Of a stretch of 64,000 nucleotides of DNA, positions 21,690 to 35,200 are shown piece by piece (the first letter of the stretch is position 1; every line of letters begins with the position of its first letter). Source of the stretch: Pontederia crassipes (Eukaryota > Streptophyta > Magnoliopsida > Commelinales > Pontederiaceae). The position numbers were made by a program, and so were the translations under genes. The notes under the pieces are model-generated. The model was given only the letters and a program-made list of their open reading frames with translations, made no database searches and had not been told where the DNA came from. Location: contig CM060189.1 of the NCBI GenBank assembly GCA_030549335.1, positions 54,492,953 to 54,556,952 on the forward strand. Direction: 5' to 3'.

Positions 21690-24600
21690 TCAGTCTGCTA
21701 GCTCGCACTTTTCAATCTTCGGCATCTCTTCCATCTTTCCAGCTCCTCTTTTGGATGTTCCCAATGTCATACCTACGTAGACCAGAGTCTCCAGTGACCT
21801 TCTACTTTTTGCAAGGAGGTCCTCATCTATCTCAATTGCATCCTGTAGGGTTCAAAATCAGAAAGGTTGCCAATATTACGGAGATACCCTCAGCGCGTTA
21901 GCTAACAGAGAGCACACACAGGTTGCATAAATAAATTGGAAGTTCTGATCTGAGAATCTTCTTTGTAGTCCAAATATTTCATGAAGAGCCAAAATTACCG
22001 TCACGAAATCTAAATCACTAGCTAGTAAGAAATTCCAGTCTATATACCCCTTCTCCAGTGGCTTGGTGGGATGAAGCAGAGCAACAAGTTAAAGCATACT
22101 TCTTTCGTTTCAAAATTAAAAGAGATTATACGTCTGTATTTTATGGTTAATCATGCAGGGTAACAAAAATAGGGAGAGAAGAATGACAAACATGATTATC
22201 ACTAACCAGCTCTGTTGCAGCATTCTAAGGAACCGGAACAATTACTCTTATTCACTACTTAAAAGTTCAAAACAATATCATCAATGCTTTACAGCATTCT
22301 GAGGAAGCTGAACAGTTACTCATATTCACTACTTAAAAAGTTAAAAACAACATCGTCAATGCTTTGCTTTCCAGTAATAAATAACATAAAAGTGGAAGTT
22401 TTCTATCCTTGTCTGCTAGTATGAGAAGTTTAAAGTTTTAAAGTCCATGAGAAAAGTCATATATCAAGTTAATATTTAGAATATGAATCAAAATCTACCT
22501 TCTCAAAGACGCAAATCACAGTGCTCCCTCCAAAGGAGAAGTACCCAAACTGAAAAATTTAGCGAAGAGTTTCATTAACAAAACATCAAAACTGATCAAT
22601 TATCAAAGCAAAGGGCTAGAGAAAGAGAAAGAACCTCATCTCCTTTATGGACATGGTCACCCTTCTTTTTTGTAAAAGTAATGCTTCCAACCATTGTTGC
22701 TCCAATCGCCACAAATGCAACCTATAAATTACAATATGCAGGTTAAAGTTATGAAGCAGCTGCGAGTTTAATATGCCATGTACAACACTATTGAAATTAA
22801 AATTTGAACTTGGAGAATTATCAAATATTATTTCATGGCCCCCTCAGAATTTCATGGTTGTCTACAAGAACCTTAATCATGGAAAGGACCAAGATTCAAA
22901 TATTGTAGCTCATAATGCATCTGTACTTACAGCGTAGATTAAAGTTTTGTACAATTAGAAGCCTCAAATAAGCCGTCTTATAAGACAAAGGAGATGAAGA
23001 ATCCTTTATAGCTGTTAAATGAAATCTCCAGAATGCAGACATTTTTTCTAAATATGAGGATTCTTGTACAACAACATAATTTTTGAGTTCCGATCATGTG
23101 GATGAGAGAAAGAAACATGCTGTTTCAAGGCAAAGCCATGAAGAAAATTTTCAATGAAAATTCAATGCACAGAGAATCATGCCAATATTCTGCACAACTA
23201 TACGTGCCAATAAGCCTTCATGTGCATTTGAATAATGGATTTCATAGATCGTCTCCTACTTTTCAGTGGTAATCCATACTAATAACAGTTCATGGAAGTT
23301 AGAAAGAATATGATCTTCCCAAATCTGTGAAAAAACATTGATATTTTAGAAATGTAGGATGGGTCAAATTCAGGGTAATATGAATATAGAACATGATTAA
23401 ATTCTGAGTTCTTCAATGACAGTTAATTTTAGAGCAATTACAATATAAGTGATAAACTTGCTTCACTCTCAAATGTCAGAACTATGTTATTACTATTCGT
23501 GTAAGTAGTTTGATACCCAAGGCAGGAGAAAAATGTGTATAATTAGACGACTATGTAAATTGTATGAGAAACATGGCCTCTGCTGTAACCCAGCCAAGGA
23601 TGTCTGGGACTACGATGAGTTAATACTGGATTCAATCAAGGACTGATTGAAGCTTCAGGAGGAGATGGCTGGTTCAGCATCCCAGTCAACTATCATCTTA
23701 TAGGATGAGATAACTGAAGGCTGTCTCAAAAGTGTTTATTTGGCCTACATGAGTATCACTATAACGATTATATTTTGTGGGCCAGGGGTTTGCGCCCCAC
23801 GATGGGCCGTTGGTTACCATTTTTGTCTCTATGGAGAGATCCAATTTTGGGGGCCAGACACTAAAGGGAGATGTAGTGTTCAAAACTAGTATTTCTTTAG
23901 TGTATGTGAATATAACTATATTAAAGGGGTTTGCCTAGATTAACTTATAGTGTCATATGTTTTAGCAAAGTTGGAAGACTCAGTCACGAAGTCATCATTT
24001 CTTCCCGAGAAAGCATATGAGAGATCAAGAAACCAGAACCTAACCTATTAAATGACAATTTGTTTGAGAAAGCAAACTTTTCAAGAAAAGTTCAATTGAA
24101 ACGAGATAATCAACAAGTATTCATATTAAATTTAGGAACAATTTAGTGCCAGAAAATACTAATTAGTGAATGAAGGACAGTAAAATGAAAAAAAAAAGAG
24201 CTTTTTTATCTCTTTCTATAATTTCATCTATCATTTTACATGCAAGCACAATTATTGAAATAGTAGAAACCTAGGAACATAAGGAGTCAACCGCATCATT
24301 AAAGAAGTCACAGACCTTTCCAAAATCTGGTGTTGAGATGATTGCCACGACTCGTTTATTCTCCGTGAAAACGTTACAATATTTACTGTTTACAGCAATT
24401 GGGTTCACCTAAAACAAAGAAATCTAGGATCACATATTGAGATAACTATTATGACAAAATATTTCTGTGAAAAGAAAAGACCATAAGTTGACTAGAGTTT
24501 ACATTTCACATACTGTGAATAAACATCCAGGGATATCTGTGAAACTTTCAATAGTACCAGAGACAGGACAATGGAAGCGATGATAATCCTTCATCCAGAG

Positions 24601-26280
24601 AACGAAAGCTTTTAAGTTCCAGTAAAGAGCAACTGAATCATAATTGATTGCGAAAATACTAATGGTGAGGACTAGACCTGTGGAGCCAGTCGAAAGATGA
24701 CCAGAGATCCGTTGGAAAAGCTATTGGAAATATCTTCTGTCCCCAAAAGACCATGAACTGAAAACTTTCGACCCTGAACTTCTTAAAACAAAAAAAAGAT
24801 CAATACCCTCTCAAACTTTCTGCAGTCATTAGTACAAGCCAATCCCCTCTCAAAAAGATCAATACAGGACAATAATGTACAAAGTGAACTGGAAATTCAA
24901 GAAGAATTTTACTAGTATGTTTTCAGCTTCCCTTCAAGACTCTTGTGTACAACAACAAAGTGATTACTTCTTTAATTGCAATATTTTGGGAAATCAGTCT
25001 ATAAACCAAGAAATAACAACAATAGACTAAATTCCAAATTTCCGATTGATATAAAATAAATATGTTGTCCAAAATAATCAACACAAAAAACTACCAAGAG
25101 AACATTATGTTTACATTATAGTTCTCATCAACACAAAAAACTAACAAGAGAACATTAAACGACAAGATACCACTTTAACATCAGCAGGTTTGCATTATAG
25201 TTGTCAATACAAGTATGTAGAAATTTCATATCTCAAATGTTATTTACAAACCGGAAACAAGCTTCAACCTGCTCGATGAGTCATTACAACTAGGCTTTAC
25301 AGGTGAAATTAATAATTAATTCTTTTCCAGCTTTGTACGTTCAAACTCCAGATCCTTAATAAAAGACTTTTCTAAAGCTATATGTATCAACAATCTTTCC
25401 TAGAAGATTTGATGAGAGGACCTTTCCTAAAAGTTTAAATACAAAATAATACACTCATGTTTTTTATGAGTACACATTCATTCTTATTTTCAATTTAATG
25501 TTTTGAGCATAATTCTTTACATTTTAAGCCCAAAGACACTCATTTTTATATTTTATTAGTTTAAGCCTAAACAAAAATTCACAATAAGAAGAATCAATAG
25601 TTGTTGAGAAGTATGAATGTATTATGTGTGGTTCAAAGGAATCTGCAAATATGGAGAGATTCTATTTATTGAAAAACAAAAAAAAAAGAACTTATGATTG
25701 TTCTCGTTGAAAAATGAATGAGAAAAAATTGAAACAAAGCTCTACTACCATACAGAATTTAAGGTAACTGCTAATATTCTAAACATTAGATTCTGACCAG
25801 AAACTTCAGTTTAGAAGAATGATTTTTTGGGGTGATGGAACTATTAGCCATTTTTTTAGAAGGCAATTGAACAATTTTTAGGATAAAAAGACCAGAGAAT
25901 TTAAAACTTAGACTTATTAATCTTTTGTCTTGAGGATGGCATGCCCAATAATTAGTGTTTTTTTAAGCAGATCACAATAATTTTGGTCTGTATATATAGT
26001 TAGTGTTAAAAGAAACTAGTATGACATCATATTGATCTTTATACAAAATTTTTTCTTAGGTTATTTTTGGCAATGAAATGGTTTTTTTACTTCGATATAA
26101 CCAGGCAAGCACTTCAGGGAGAACACAATATACCTTGATCCAAAATCTTAAACTATCATCAATGGAGTTAAATGCCATCAATCGACAATCAGCAGCACAA
26201 ATGGCAATGTCATCACGATCTTCATATGCAACAGGTCTGGCACCAGGTTTCAGTTCCCTTATGAAGAATTCATTAAACGT
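21690..26280 (-). other. PSD: PSD exons 15-21: catalytic domain and self-cleavage site
   Basis: Exon 15 begins TFNEFFIRELKPGARP, the family signature. Exon 17 carries DYHRFHCPVSG with the conserved Asp 493, His 495 and His 498. Exon 20 carries GGST at residues 584-587, where the chain cuts itself before Ser 586 and that Ser becomes the pyruvoyl group. Exon 21 ends with a short Lys/Glu-rich tail and TGA at 21690-21692. Confidence 0.92.
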
Positions 26281-29200
26281 CTGTTTCCAAACGTGATAGA
26301 GAATTAGAAGTTTAGCATTTATACAAGTCAAATATTAAGACGAAACACTCATATTGTAACTTCTTGCATATACAATTTTATGTAATCTATCCAGCATCTT
26401 CAACAGCAAATAATGTTTCCCATTTTCTACCTCTTAAACCTTCTCAAAAAAAAAAAAAAAAAAAAAAATTCTACCTTTTAAACACATGACTTTTGATTAT
26501 TGTCAGATCCATGTATTCTACGTGATTCATTTTTAGATTAACATTCAAAATTATTCATAACTCAAAGCATTTACAATTATTTATTTTACAGCAATTTACA
26601 TTTGCCCACAATTATTAAATTAGTTCTTCAGATTTTCTACAATCCTTATATTTGTATCTCAAGTTAACAGTAAAATGTGAGCTCCAAAGAATAAAACATG
26701 ACTGGTGCAAAAAAAAATAGCAAGATCATATTGCACTATCCCTCCATTAACCTTAGATTGTAACAGTTAAAAAAACAAGTAAATTGAAGCAAGAAATAGT
26801 TGTACAATATAAATACCTTGAAATGCTCAATTGGATATTTGGCCTCATCCATGCGAATTTGACCCTGCAACAAGAACAGTATGGCAATGAAATTTGTTAA
26901 TGACATAAAATGTTGTAGCGTTATCTCAATAATTGCAAAGCCAAAAGAAATAACTATAATATGAATGCTACAAATACAAAGTAGGAAAGAACATTTTAAT
27001 CGATATTATTTAGCTACACAGATCAAATGACAATTAAAAAACTAAGAAATTGGAAGAAACAAGTAATGAGCTATGAACTCCATAATATCACAAGCCAATA
27101 AAAAATAAACAAATAAAACTAAAGATCAACCAAAAAAGTTATATAACTTGATGCCTGACTGTTATAATTTAATCCTGTATAAATTATTCCTGCCTAGTAT
27201 GACATTGCACAATTGAGGAAGAAACTGCATGCCTTAAAAGATTCAATGAATTTGGGTATGTCTTTTGCAGATTCAGGTGTATCCATCCGCTTTCCTTGCT
27301 TCTCTGAAATGTTTTGCAAAAGCTCTTTGACTCCTGTAGACAGGAAAAACATAAGCATCACAAAATGAAGGTTGTGCACTTACAAGTATACTTGCATCAA
27401 CAAAACAAAAATTAAACATATTCACTTAACACTTTTCTATAGAAAAGGAAGACATGGTTACTAAGCATGATGCTGTGCTGTAGAAACGGTCCAAACTACT
27501 TTACTTTAGTTTACAAAAAAAGGATGTCGCTTGCTGTGTGATGTAAACATGAAGTAATATTTTGGAGGTGCATGTATATGAAGGACTTTGATCTAGTAAG
27601 TAGGAAGATATGACTTACTATTATATTGTGCTAAAATAAATATAGAACAGACTATATCTTGTTGTGATGTATAAAACATTGTAATCATTACATACATTTC
27701 TAAACAGTGTGACAAACCCGATAATGGAGCTGGTTAATAATAGTTTGATATTGAATGAAGTTATAAGATGTTTATCTTGAATTTCATATGTAAAAGATAG
27801 CTATTTATAGAAGAAATGATGTATTAGGCGTTTCAGATATACTTCAAAAAAGAAAAAACAGTTTCCAAATGGTTTTGATGCTTTTTGCAAAGGAATTTAT
27901 TGATGGATTTAAAACTTTGGAGGCAATACCTGTATTTAGAAGCGTCAATCCTACTTTTGATTGATATATAGCTCTCAGTGATAAAACTATCTTTCCATCT
28001 ATTTCTTCCTCAACTAAAGCTTTTGTCTTTCGATCAATTACCTAGCAACCAATAAAAAATGAATACAAATTTTTAAGGCTTGCACTAATCCTATAACGTG
28101 AATAGAGGGTTTTAAATATTATATATTATAATTTCATAACTTTGACTCCATGACTAATATTTTGAAATATAAGAATTTTATTAATGTTAACATATAATGT
28201 ACTATATTGCAGCGACAGTACCCCAAAAAATATTTCCACAGTAATGAATGATAATAGAGTGATGTATAGAGGTGACACTTCAGACATTGTCTTAAAAGAT
28301 AGTTGATAAATGGTACTAATATGTAAATATTTCACTCTTTTGAATCATTGATAATCTTACACTACAACATTTGATATACATGAGTAATTTAAAATGTACT
28401 TCGGGGTTCTATTTGATAAAACAAAAAGGTTACCAATGAATTATCTTTAAACTATGAAGTATGCTATATCAAGTTTCAAGTGTGATATGAAATATGTACA
28501 ATGAATACTTGATAAGTATTAATAATATCAGTTCAGTGTCTTCCAATCAGAAGTTAATATCGCATTTTGCAGTGTTTCAGTCATGAAAAAATGAAGTGGT
28601 TTGTAAATTGTTTATGTCTAACGTGACCTTTTTTAAAAAATGAAGTTTCAAGTGGATGAATGCAAAAGGCACTCATCCTTTATCCCCTTCAAGAAAAATG
28701 AAGTAGATCATACCACGATATGGGAAGCACTTGATCCAGAATTCAGGCCAATATCATATGATGAATAATGGACCCACTCACTAAGTTTAAATATCCACCT
28801 GAAACATACAAAAATTACATTAATCTCCATTATAACAGTAAAGCCTCAACACAGGTATGCATACAAAATATTCTTATACACAAGTTCATGAAATTATTTT
28901 TTTCTGAAAAATAAATATATTAACACAGTTATCCAAGTAGTTCACCAACCCATATGATGCTTGCTTATCCGTTAAGAATCCTCCAGTCATTATCTGGTTT
29001 CCAGTTCCCTCATCGAAACATAATGTCATATGAATCATGTCATTTAATTTGTCAAACTTTCCAAGACTTTCACCGCAAACGGGACAATTGCTGATAAGTG
29101 ATTCTCTGCAATACTACTACGTTATAATAAAACACAAGATATAAGAAAAAAATAGACTACTATTTACTCCTTAAATTGTGGGCAGAATGTATGGCAACGC

Positions 29201-32200
29201 ATTGGATACAGTAACATTGATTTCTTACTTTTCTTGTTGAACAGCAAGCAAATTTGCCAATTCATCCATATCAACCACATTATCATTGTTTGTGTCTGCT
29301 TCTTTGAAGAGCTCTTTAGCCTACTTAACAAAGGAAATTCTTAATTTCCAGATTTAAATGTAGAAGAGGGAACAAGAAGTGGATCAATTAGAAATTTCTA
29401 GACCTTCTTAGCAGCCACTTGATTTCCAAAAGCATTAATCAACTCACTGAACTCTGAATATGATAATTTGCCATTGCCATCAAGGTCCTGTTGCCAAATT
29501 TCATAGAATAATGCTGGATCCTTTAATAATTAAAGAAAGTTAACAATTCAAGCTCTCAACAAATTATGGTTCATTCCAAAAATGAGCCACAACCTAGATT
29601 CATTTCATTTATATTTGACAGGATTATAGTAAGGTTTCTTCGTATAGTTTACGTGACATTGTATAATACGAAAAGAAAAGAGATACGATACCATAATCAC
29701 AGTGTATCGTTACAGAAGTATGTTGCAGGGAATTAGCATTCTTTCCCAAATGTTGACTATTTCCTTTCAGTCAGGTGGCCAATGTCTCTTATCTTTAAGA
29801 TACAAAGTACATATAAAACAATGTGTGTACACGTGAAACAATGTCAACTCCCATATATGATTTTGTGAGGTAACTAGTGGCTGTTGGAACAGCTTGATGA
29901 AGAGCAAATGAATGTCTTTTGATCCTCAAATTACAAAAACAAGGTGCATGAACTATTGCATAAGTATTCATTTCGGCAGTAAAGTATCATAATCAAATTT
30001 CAGGATAACATCTATCAACAATTATTTGGAGGCACGAATCAGTTTAAGAACTACTAATTTTGACGCCGTGTGTGTCAACATAAACGACATGAGATCCCAG
30101 AAAGAACTATGTTCTTGTCACGAACCAAAAATTTTATTTAGGGGGCTACAACATCGAACCATTCAAATGTGATAGGTGAAAAAAATACCACTACAGCTAA
30201 GAGACGGCGTGCAAAGCTTTTTTCAGTTTCCAAAGGATCCTGCATTGAAATACAAACTTTGCAGTTATAGCAATAACCTTTAAACATATTAGTTACAAAA
30301 AGATAAAAACTATGAGAATTATATACCTCTACATAACAGGAAATAGATATATGACCCACTATTTTACTAGATGATAATGGATCTAGTAGTTTAAGGACGT
30401 CAATGTTGTCATCTGACTCCTGCAAACCAAAATGGAAAAATCAATAGGGTAAAACAACAAAAATTGCATTAATATCAACAGTCCAAAGGCCGCAGTTGAA
30501 AGAACAAAATATTTGTTGTGATAGGCTTGTATGTACAGTTAGTATTAACCAATAACTTTTTTCTCAAAAAAAAATATTAACAAATAACTAAAACAAGATA
30601 CACAACCATAAGAGTGGATGGACAATGCAACAACATGGTAGCAACACATAAAGACTAAGTCACCATACACCTTGCACATGTCACAGGGTCATTCTCCAGC
30701 ACAAGACCATGTGCGGCGACTAAGCGAAGGAGGTACCTAACCAAGCCTATTCGAGTATGCGGCCTAAGGATTCTTGTTGAGAGATCGCTCGTATAGGCTT
30801 CTTGATCATAGGCATGACAATGATGGGCCACGAGTCATCATGGCATCATGGCACTTGTGTGGTGAGGCTTTTGTGGCGGGGATTGAGCACTTGACGTCCA
30901 TAAAGGGTCAATGGCATGGGTTGTCATCCCACGTTCAAAGCAAATGCACTAAAATTGGGAAACATACTTGCATGAAGTAGAAATTAAAATACATATGGAC
31001 TTGGGGAAGAACTAGGCTCGCCTCCTTAATATACCATATGTACGAAAGTTGGGATAGCGACATACTAAGGCTCACTTATTACAAGAATGCCATTGTCTAA
31101 CCACATACAACGGCTCACTTATTACAAGAATGTTGTTGTCCAACTATATACTAAGGCTAAGTACAAAAGTGAAAAATGTAAAAGGCTAAGTAGTAAAGAG
31201 CACAGGCCATTCATAGAGATGGCCTTAAAAAATGAAGTCGTTAGGAAGATAACATGGTACTCCGTAGGATAATGTTGTGTGAGCAGCCGCAAATAGGCTA
31301 TAAGCAGTCGCAAGTTTGAGTTGGGCGGTAGTGGCGCGGTGATGATTTGCACATTATATCATGGGAGAGGCGGACGCCTCCTGACATTCTTCCTCATCAA
31401 AGTTAGCAACGTCCTTCACCATGGACTCTCCCAAGGCTTTCGTCTTCAGTCTAGACTTCGCTTGTTAGGTTGGAGTTTGGCTTCTTTCCCTTATACTCCT
31501 ATTTCATTGGCATTATGCAATGCCAAGAATGTCTGCACCATTTGGGGGGCTCTCTAATGACTTCATCATTAGGTTTGTTTCACTTTTGATCCTTCGTCCG
31601 ATCCAGGGTTATCGCCTATGAAATGCCAGGAGTCTACAATGTGGGAGCAATCTAACTTTAGCAAGTGGCTATCCATCCATCAAATTATTGTTGGCTTTGG
31701 CTTCTCTAGACTCGCATAGCGTCAACTGGACTGGTTTGGCATGTCAGGGAGGCACAACAACTGGATGACTACATGAATAGCTTGGCAAAGGAGTTATTTC
31801 GGGGTCGCGGCGAGAATGCCACAAGAGCCTCATCATTTACAGGCATGACACCAACATACATGTAGGCAAAATCACATGCCATCCGTCCATCGAGTGCAAA
31901 GCATGAGATGACACTTCACTTTTAGTGGTCGCTTGAGATTTTGACAGCTTGAGGCAGAGCGAAATGAGGGAGCAATATGAGTCTTCTCATGTCCATTGTG
32001 GACTTGACTCGTTTCTTCATTGGCAAGCCTGAACGTCGCAAAACTTGTGGGATGCACCTTCCTATGATCCTGGGACCTCTTGAAGCATCGACAAGAAGAG
32101 ACAATGTCGTTATGCTCATCGGCGAGGATTATGCACCTTTGACACTCACCCAATGAGCGGTTGACTCTTGTGGGAGAGTAGACATTTAGGATCTTCACAA

Positions 32201-35200
32201 TTCCACGAGGATTCTTGCGAAGAAGCTCTGCTTGGCAGCTAAGCGAAGTGAAGTTGGAGAACTCGTGGTGAGATCTTCCAATTTCACTTCCATCTCATTC
32301 AGAAGGACAACGTCAATGACTTGTCTTCTGAGCCTTGGACTTTGATCTTGGAGGCTGCTTTGATTGCTCTAAGTGTTGGCCGAAGGGAAATGCAAGGCTT
32401 CCTTCGTTTAGCAGTGACATGCGAAGGATTTGCCGAAGACCTGATGCTTAGATCAATTATTTGGATTGGTCACTGAGGTTGAGGCATCGGTTGCTTTGGC
32501 ATGTAGCAAGCTCAATTCAGCTTTCGACATATGACATTGCACCACTTGTGGGAGGGCACTTAATGAGACAAGCTGAGCTGGTGGCTCATCCGAGAACATT
32601 TGTAAGAGGTTGACATTTGGCCCCATTTGGGATAGCCATCTGACGTGGCATGCTAGGTTGATGGCTCGCCGAGATGCTTGCAAATGTTGTTTCGTATCCA
32701 AAAGTGACACTGATGCTTGACGTTGTGCTTCACGTTGTACGGTTGGACATGCAATGTGATGTCACATGTGGGCAAGCAACGCTAGATCGTCATGGAAGGG
32801 CATGACAGACAGTCCGTTGTAATACAGGTGCTTTGAGTTACACATCTGAACATGTAATGTGACCTCACAAGGTGAGCAATGCAAGACCGGCTGAAAACGA
32901 GGACACTCATTAGACATGGTGTGGCACTTTAGGTGTCACAATTAGGCATGTAGTGTGGTGGCTTGATTGGGTGAACAATGCATAAACGCCATGGTTGGGC
33001 ATGATGAATTTTCTATGGAGCACAACTGGACATGCGGCAATAGAGCTTGCCAAGCACTCGTTAGTTGGTTCGGCTAGGAAAGCAGAGCCAGTGCACCTGA
33101 GCATTGTGCAGCTTTGAGCATTTGCACCTTTTCACTTGGATCCCAGCAAGAGGACCTACTCTAATACCACTTGTCACAGGGTCATTATCAGACGCAAGAC
33201 CACGTGTGAGGACTAGGCGAAGGGGGTGCTTGGCCAAACTTGTTCAAGTATGCAGAGGAAGGATTCTTGTGGAGCGTTCTGCCATCGCTCATATAGGTTT
33301 CTTGATCACGAGCATGACAATGATGGGCAATTGACACTTGTGTGGGTGCTTGAGCTCTTGACATCCGAATGATGGTCAAACGATGTAGGTTGCCATCCCA
33401 TGCTCAAGGAAAATGTACTAGAATCGGAAAGCTTGCTTGCATTAAGTAGAAATACTAAAGCGCATATGAGCTTGGGGAGCTACTAAGCTCACATCCTTAA
33501 ATATCATTGTCCAATTCTATACGAAGGTTAAGTAGAAAAATGAGAAATGTAAAAGACCAGGCAGTAAAGAACATAACCTTATAACCTGAAAGCTTCAACA
33601 CTAGAAAGCATAAACTTATCAAACAGAACATATTAGAAATTGCATGTAAGAGAAAAGGGCAATGTAGTCAAGAATTAACTGACTATGATGGTCGAGCATG
33701 AACAACATGAATTGGTTCCCATTGTTATGAGGAGATAAGAAAGGATGAGCTGAAGCACTAAAGATAAATAAAAGGGTACTCGTCCTTTTTTTTCTTTATT
33801 TTCTATGGCACATGAATGAGCATTAGTTTAAGATTTAAGTGATTCCACACCACTGATCAACTTGGTAAGGTTACCAGCGGTTGAGCCATAAATAATTATC
33901 CGAAAATGGTTTTCAGCAATTTTCTATTGTGACTTTATCAAATACATGGTGAGAAAGTGGACGAGAAGCTGATCATATATATTTTGTAGCATGTAATATA
34001 ACTACTTCATAATATAATGGATGGCTACAAATGTAACGATACTTTCCACTCCCATGAGAAGAAAATGTTTCAGCAATTTAAGAGATTCCTAGCACAACTC
34101 AACATAAGGTACTGAAATGAAAGAGGAAATAATGTTTGATCTTACCTGACTTAAAATTCCCAAGAGATCGACCTCACAATATCCAACCAAGTTATTCCTA
34201 GAAAATCTATTTGTCTGTAAATCAAGTGGCATAAATTAATGGGTCAATTACATGCTTTCAGATGAATGTCTTCATAACCAGAAAGATAAGTGTTCCTTGT
34301 TAGGATAATATCCAAATGGTTCAAAATAGAAAGTATAATCCTCAGTAATCAAGCATCCGTTCTTTAATACCAAAGAATGTTAGACAAGAAACCCTTAAAG
34401 ATAATCAAAATAACTAATACAGGGGAAATAAATAGACAGAGAAAGTGAAGATAAAATTTTGAGAATATTATTGTACCTCGAACACGGATATTCGAGCGAT
34501 ATGAGGTCCATTTCTTTCCATTACAACTTTTTTCTCCTACAAAAACAAAAAAGATATGAGGACTAGGAGAAGAAGACAATCAATATCATCATTGTTCCCT
34601 AAATCTGATAATATATTATATAGACCATAGACTAGAAAACTGCACAGGGATAGAAAATCAAGAAACGAAAGATAATTATCTCCACAATATCAATAAGGAA
34701 AAATGCTATATGTGTGTATGAATTCTGACATCAATAATTAGTGTTAAGCACGCACAAAGAAGCTAGAGAAAATTAAAAAAGACAACCATAAATGGTAATC
34801 CATTTTTTTTTCTGAAAGAGAAATAGTAATCCATCATACAGTACAAATATTAGGGAAAATGTCCTGTGAGATAAATAAGTTTACTTACTGATTTCCAAGC
34901 AGGCTTGTCTGTTCTGCAGTATCAAATGCATCGAAGCAGAATATAGAAATAAATACTATTAGATGAATACTGTGAGAGAAAAAAATTATAATTTGCAAAG
35001 GCAAATAGTATCACAAAAGGTTAAGAAAAAATGATCACTTCAGGAATGATGAGTATGTGATGTGTAAAACCATACTATCTTTGAAGGTAGGATAGAAAAA
35101 TCTTATATTCTAGAACCTAGAATCAGGCATAGAAATTCTACATCACATATTAATTTTTATGCAGAATGCATTTTAGAGTTGTGATGCCCAACTATGACGA

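Noticed and set aside
30774..33379. Several short frames in PSD intron 5
   Set aside because: They fall in the non-autonomous LTR element, differ between its two repeats, and have no recognisable domain.
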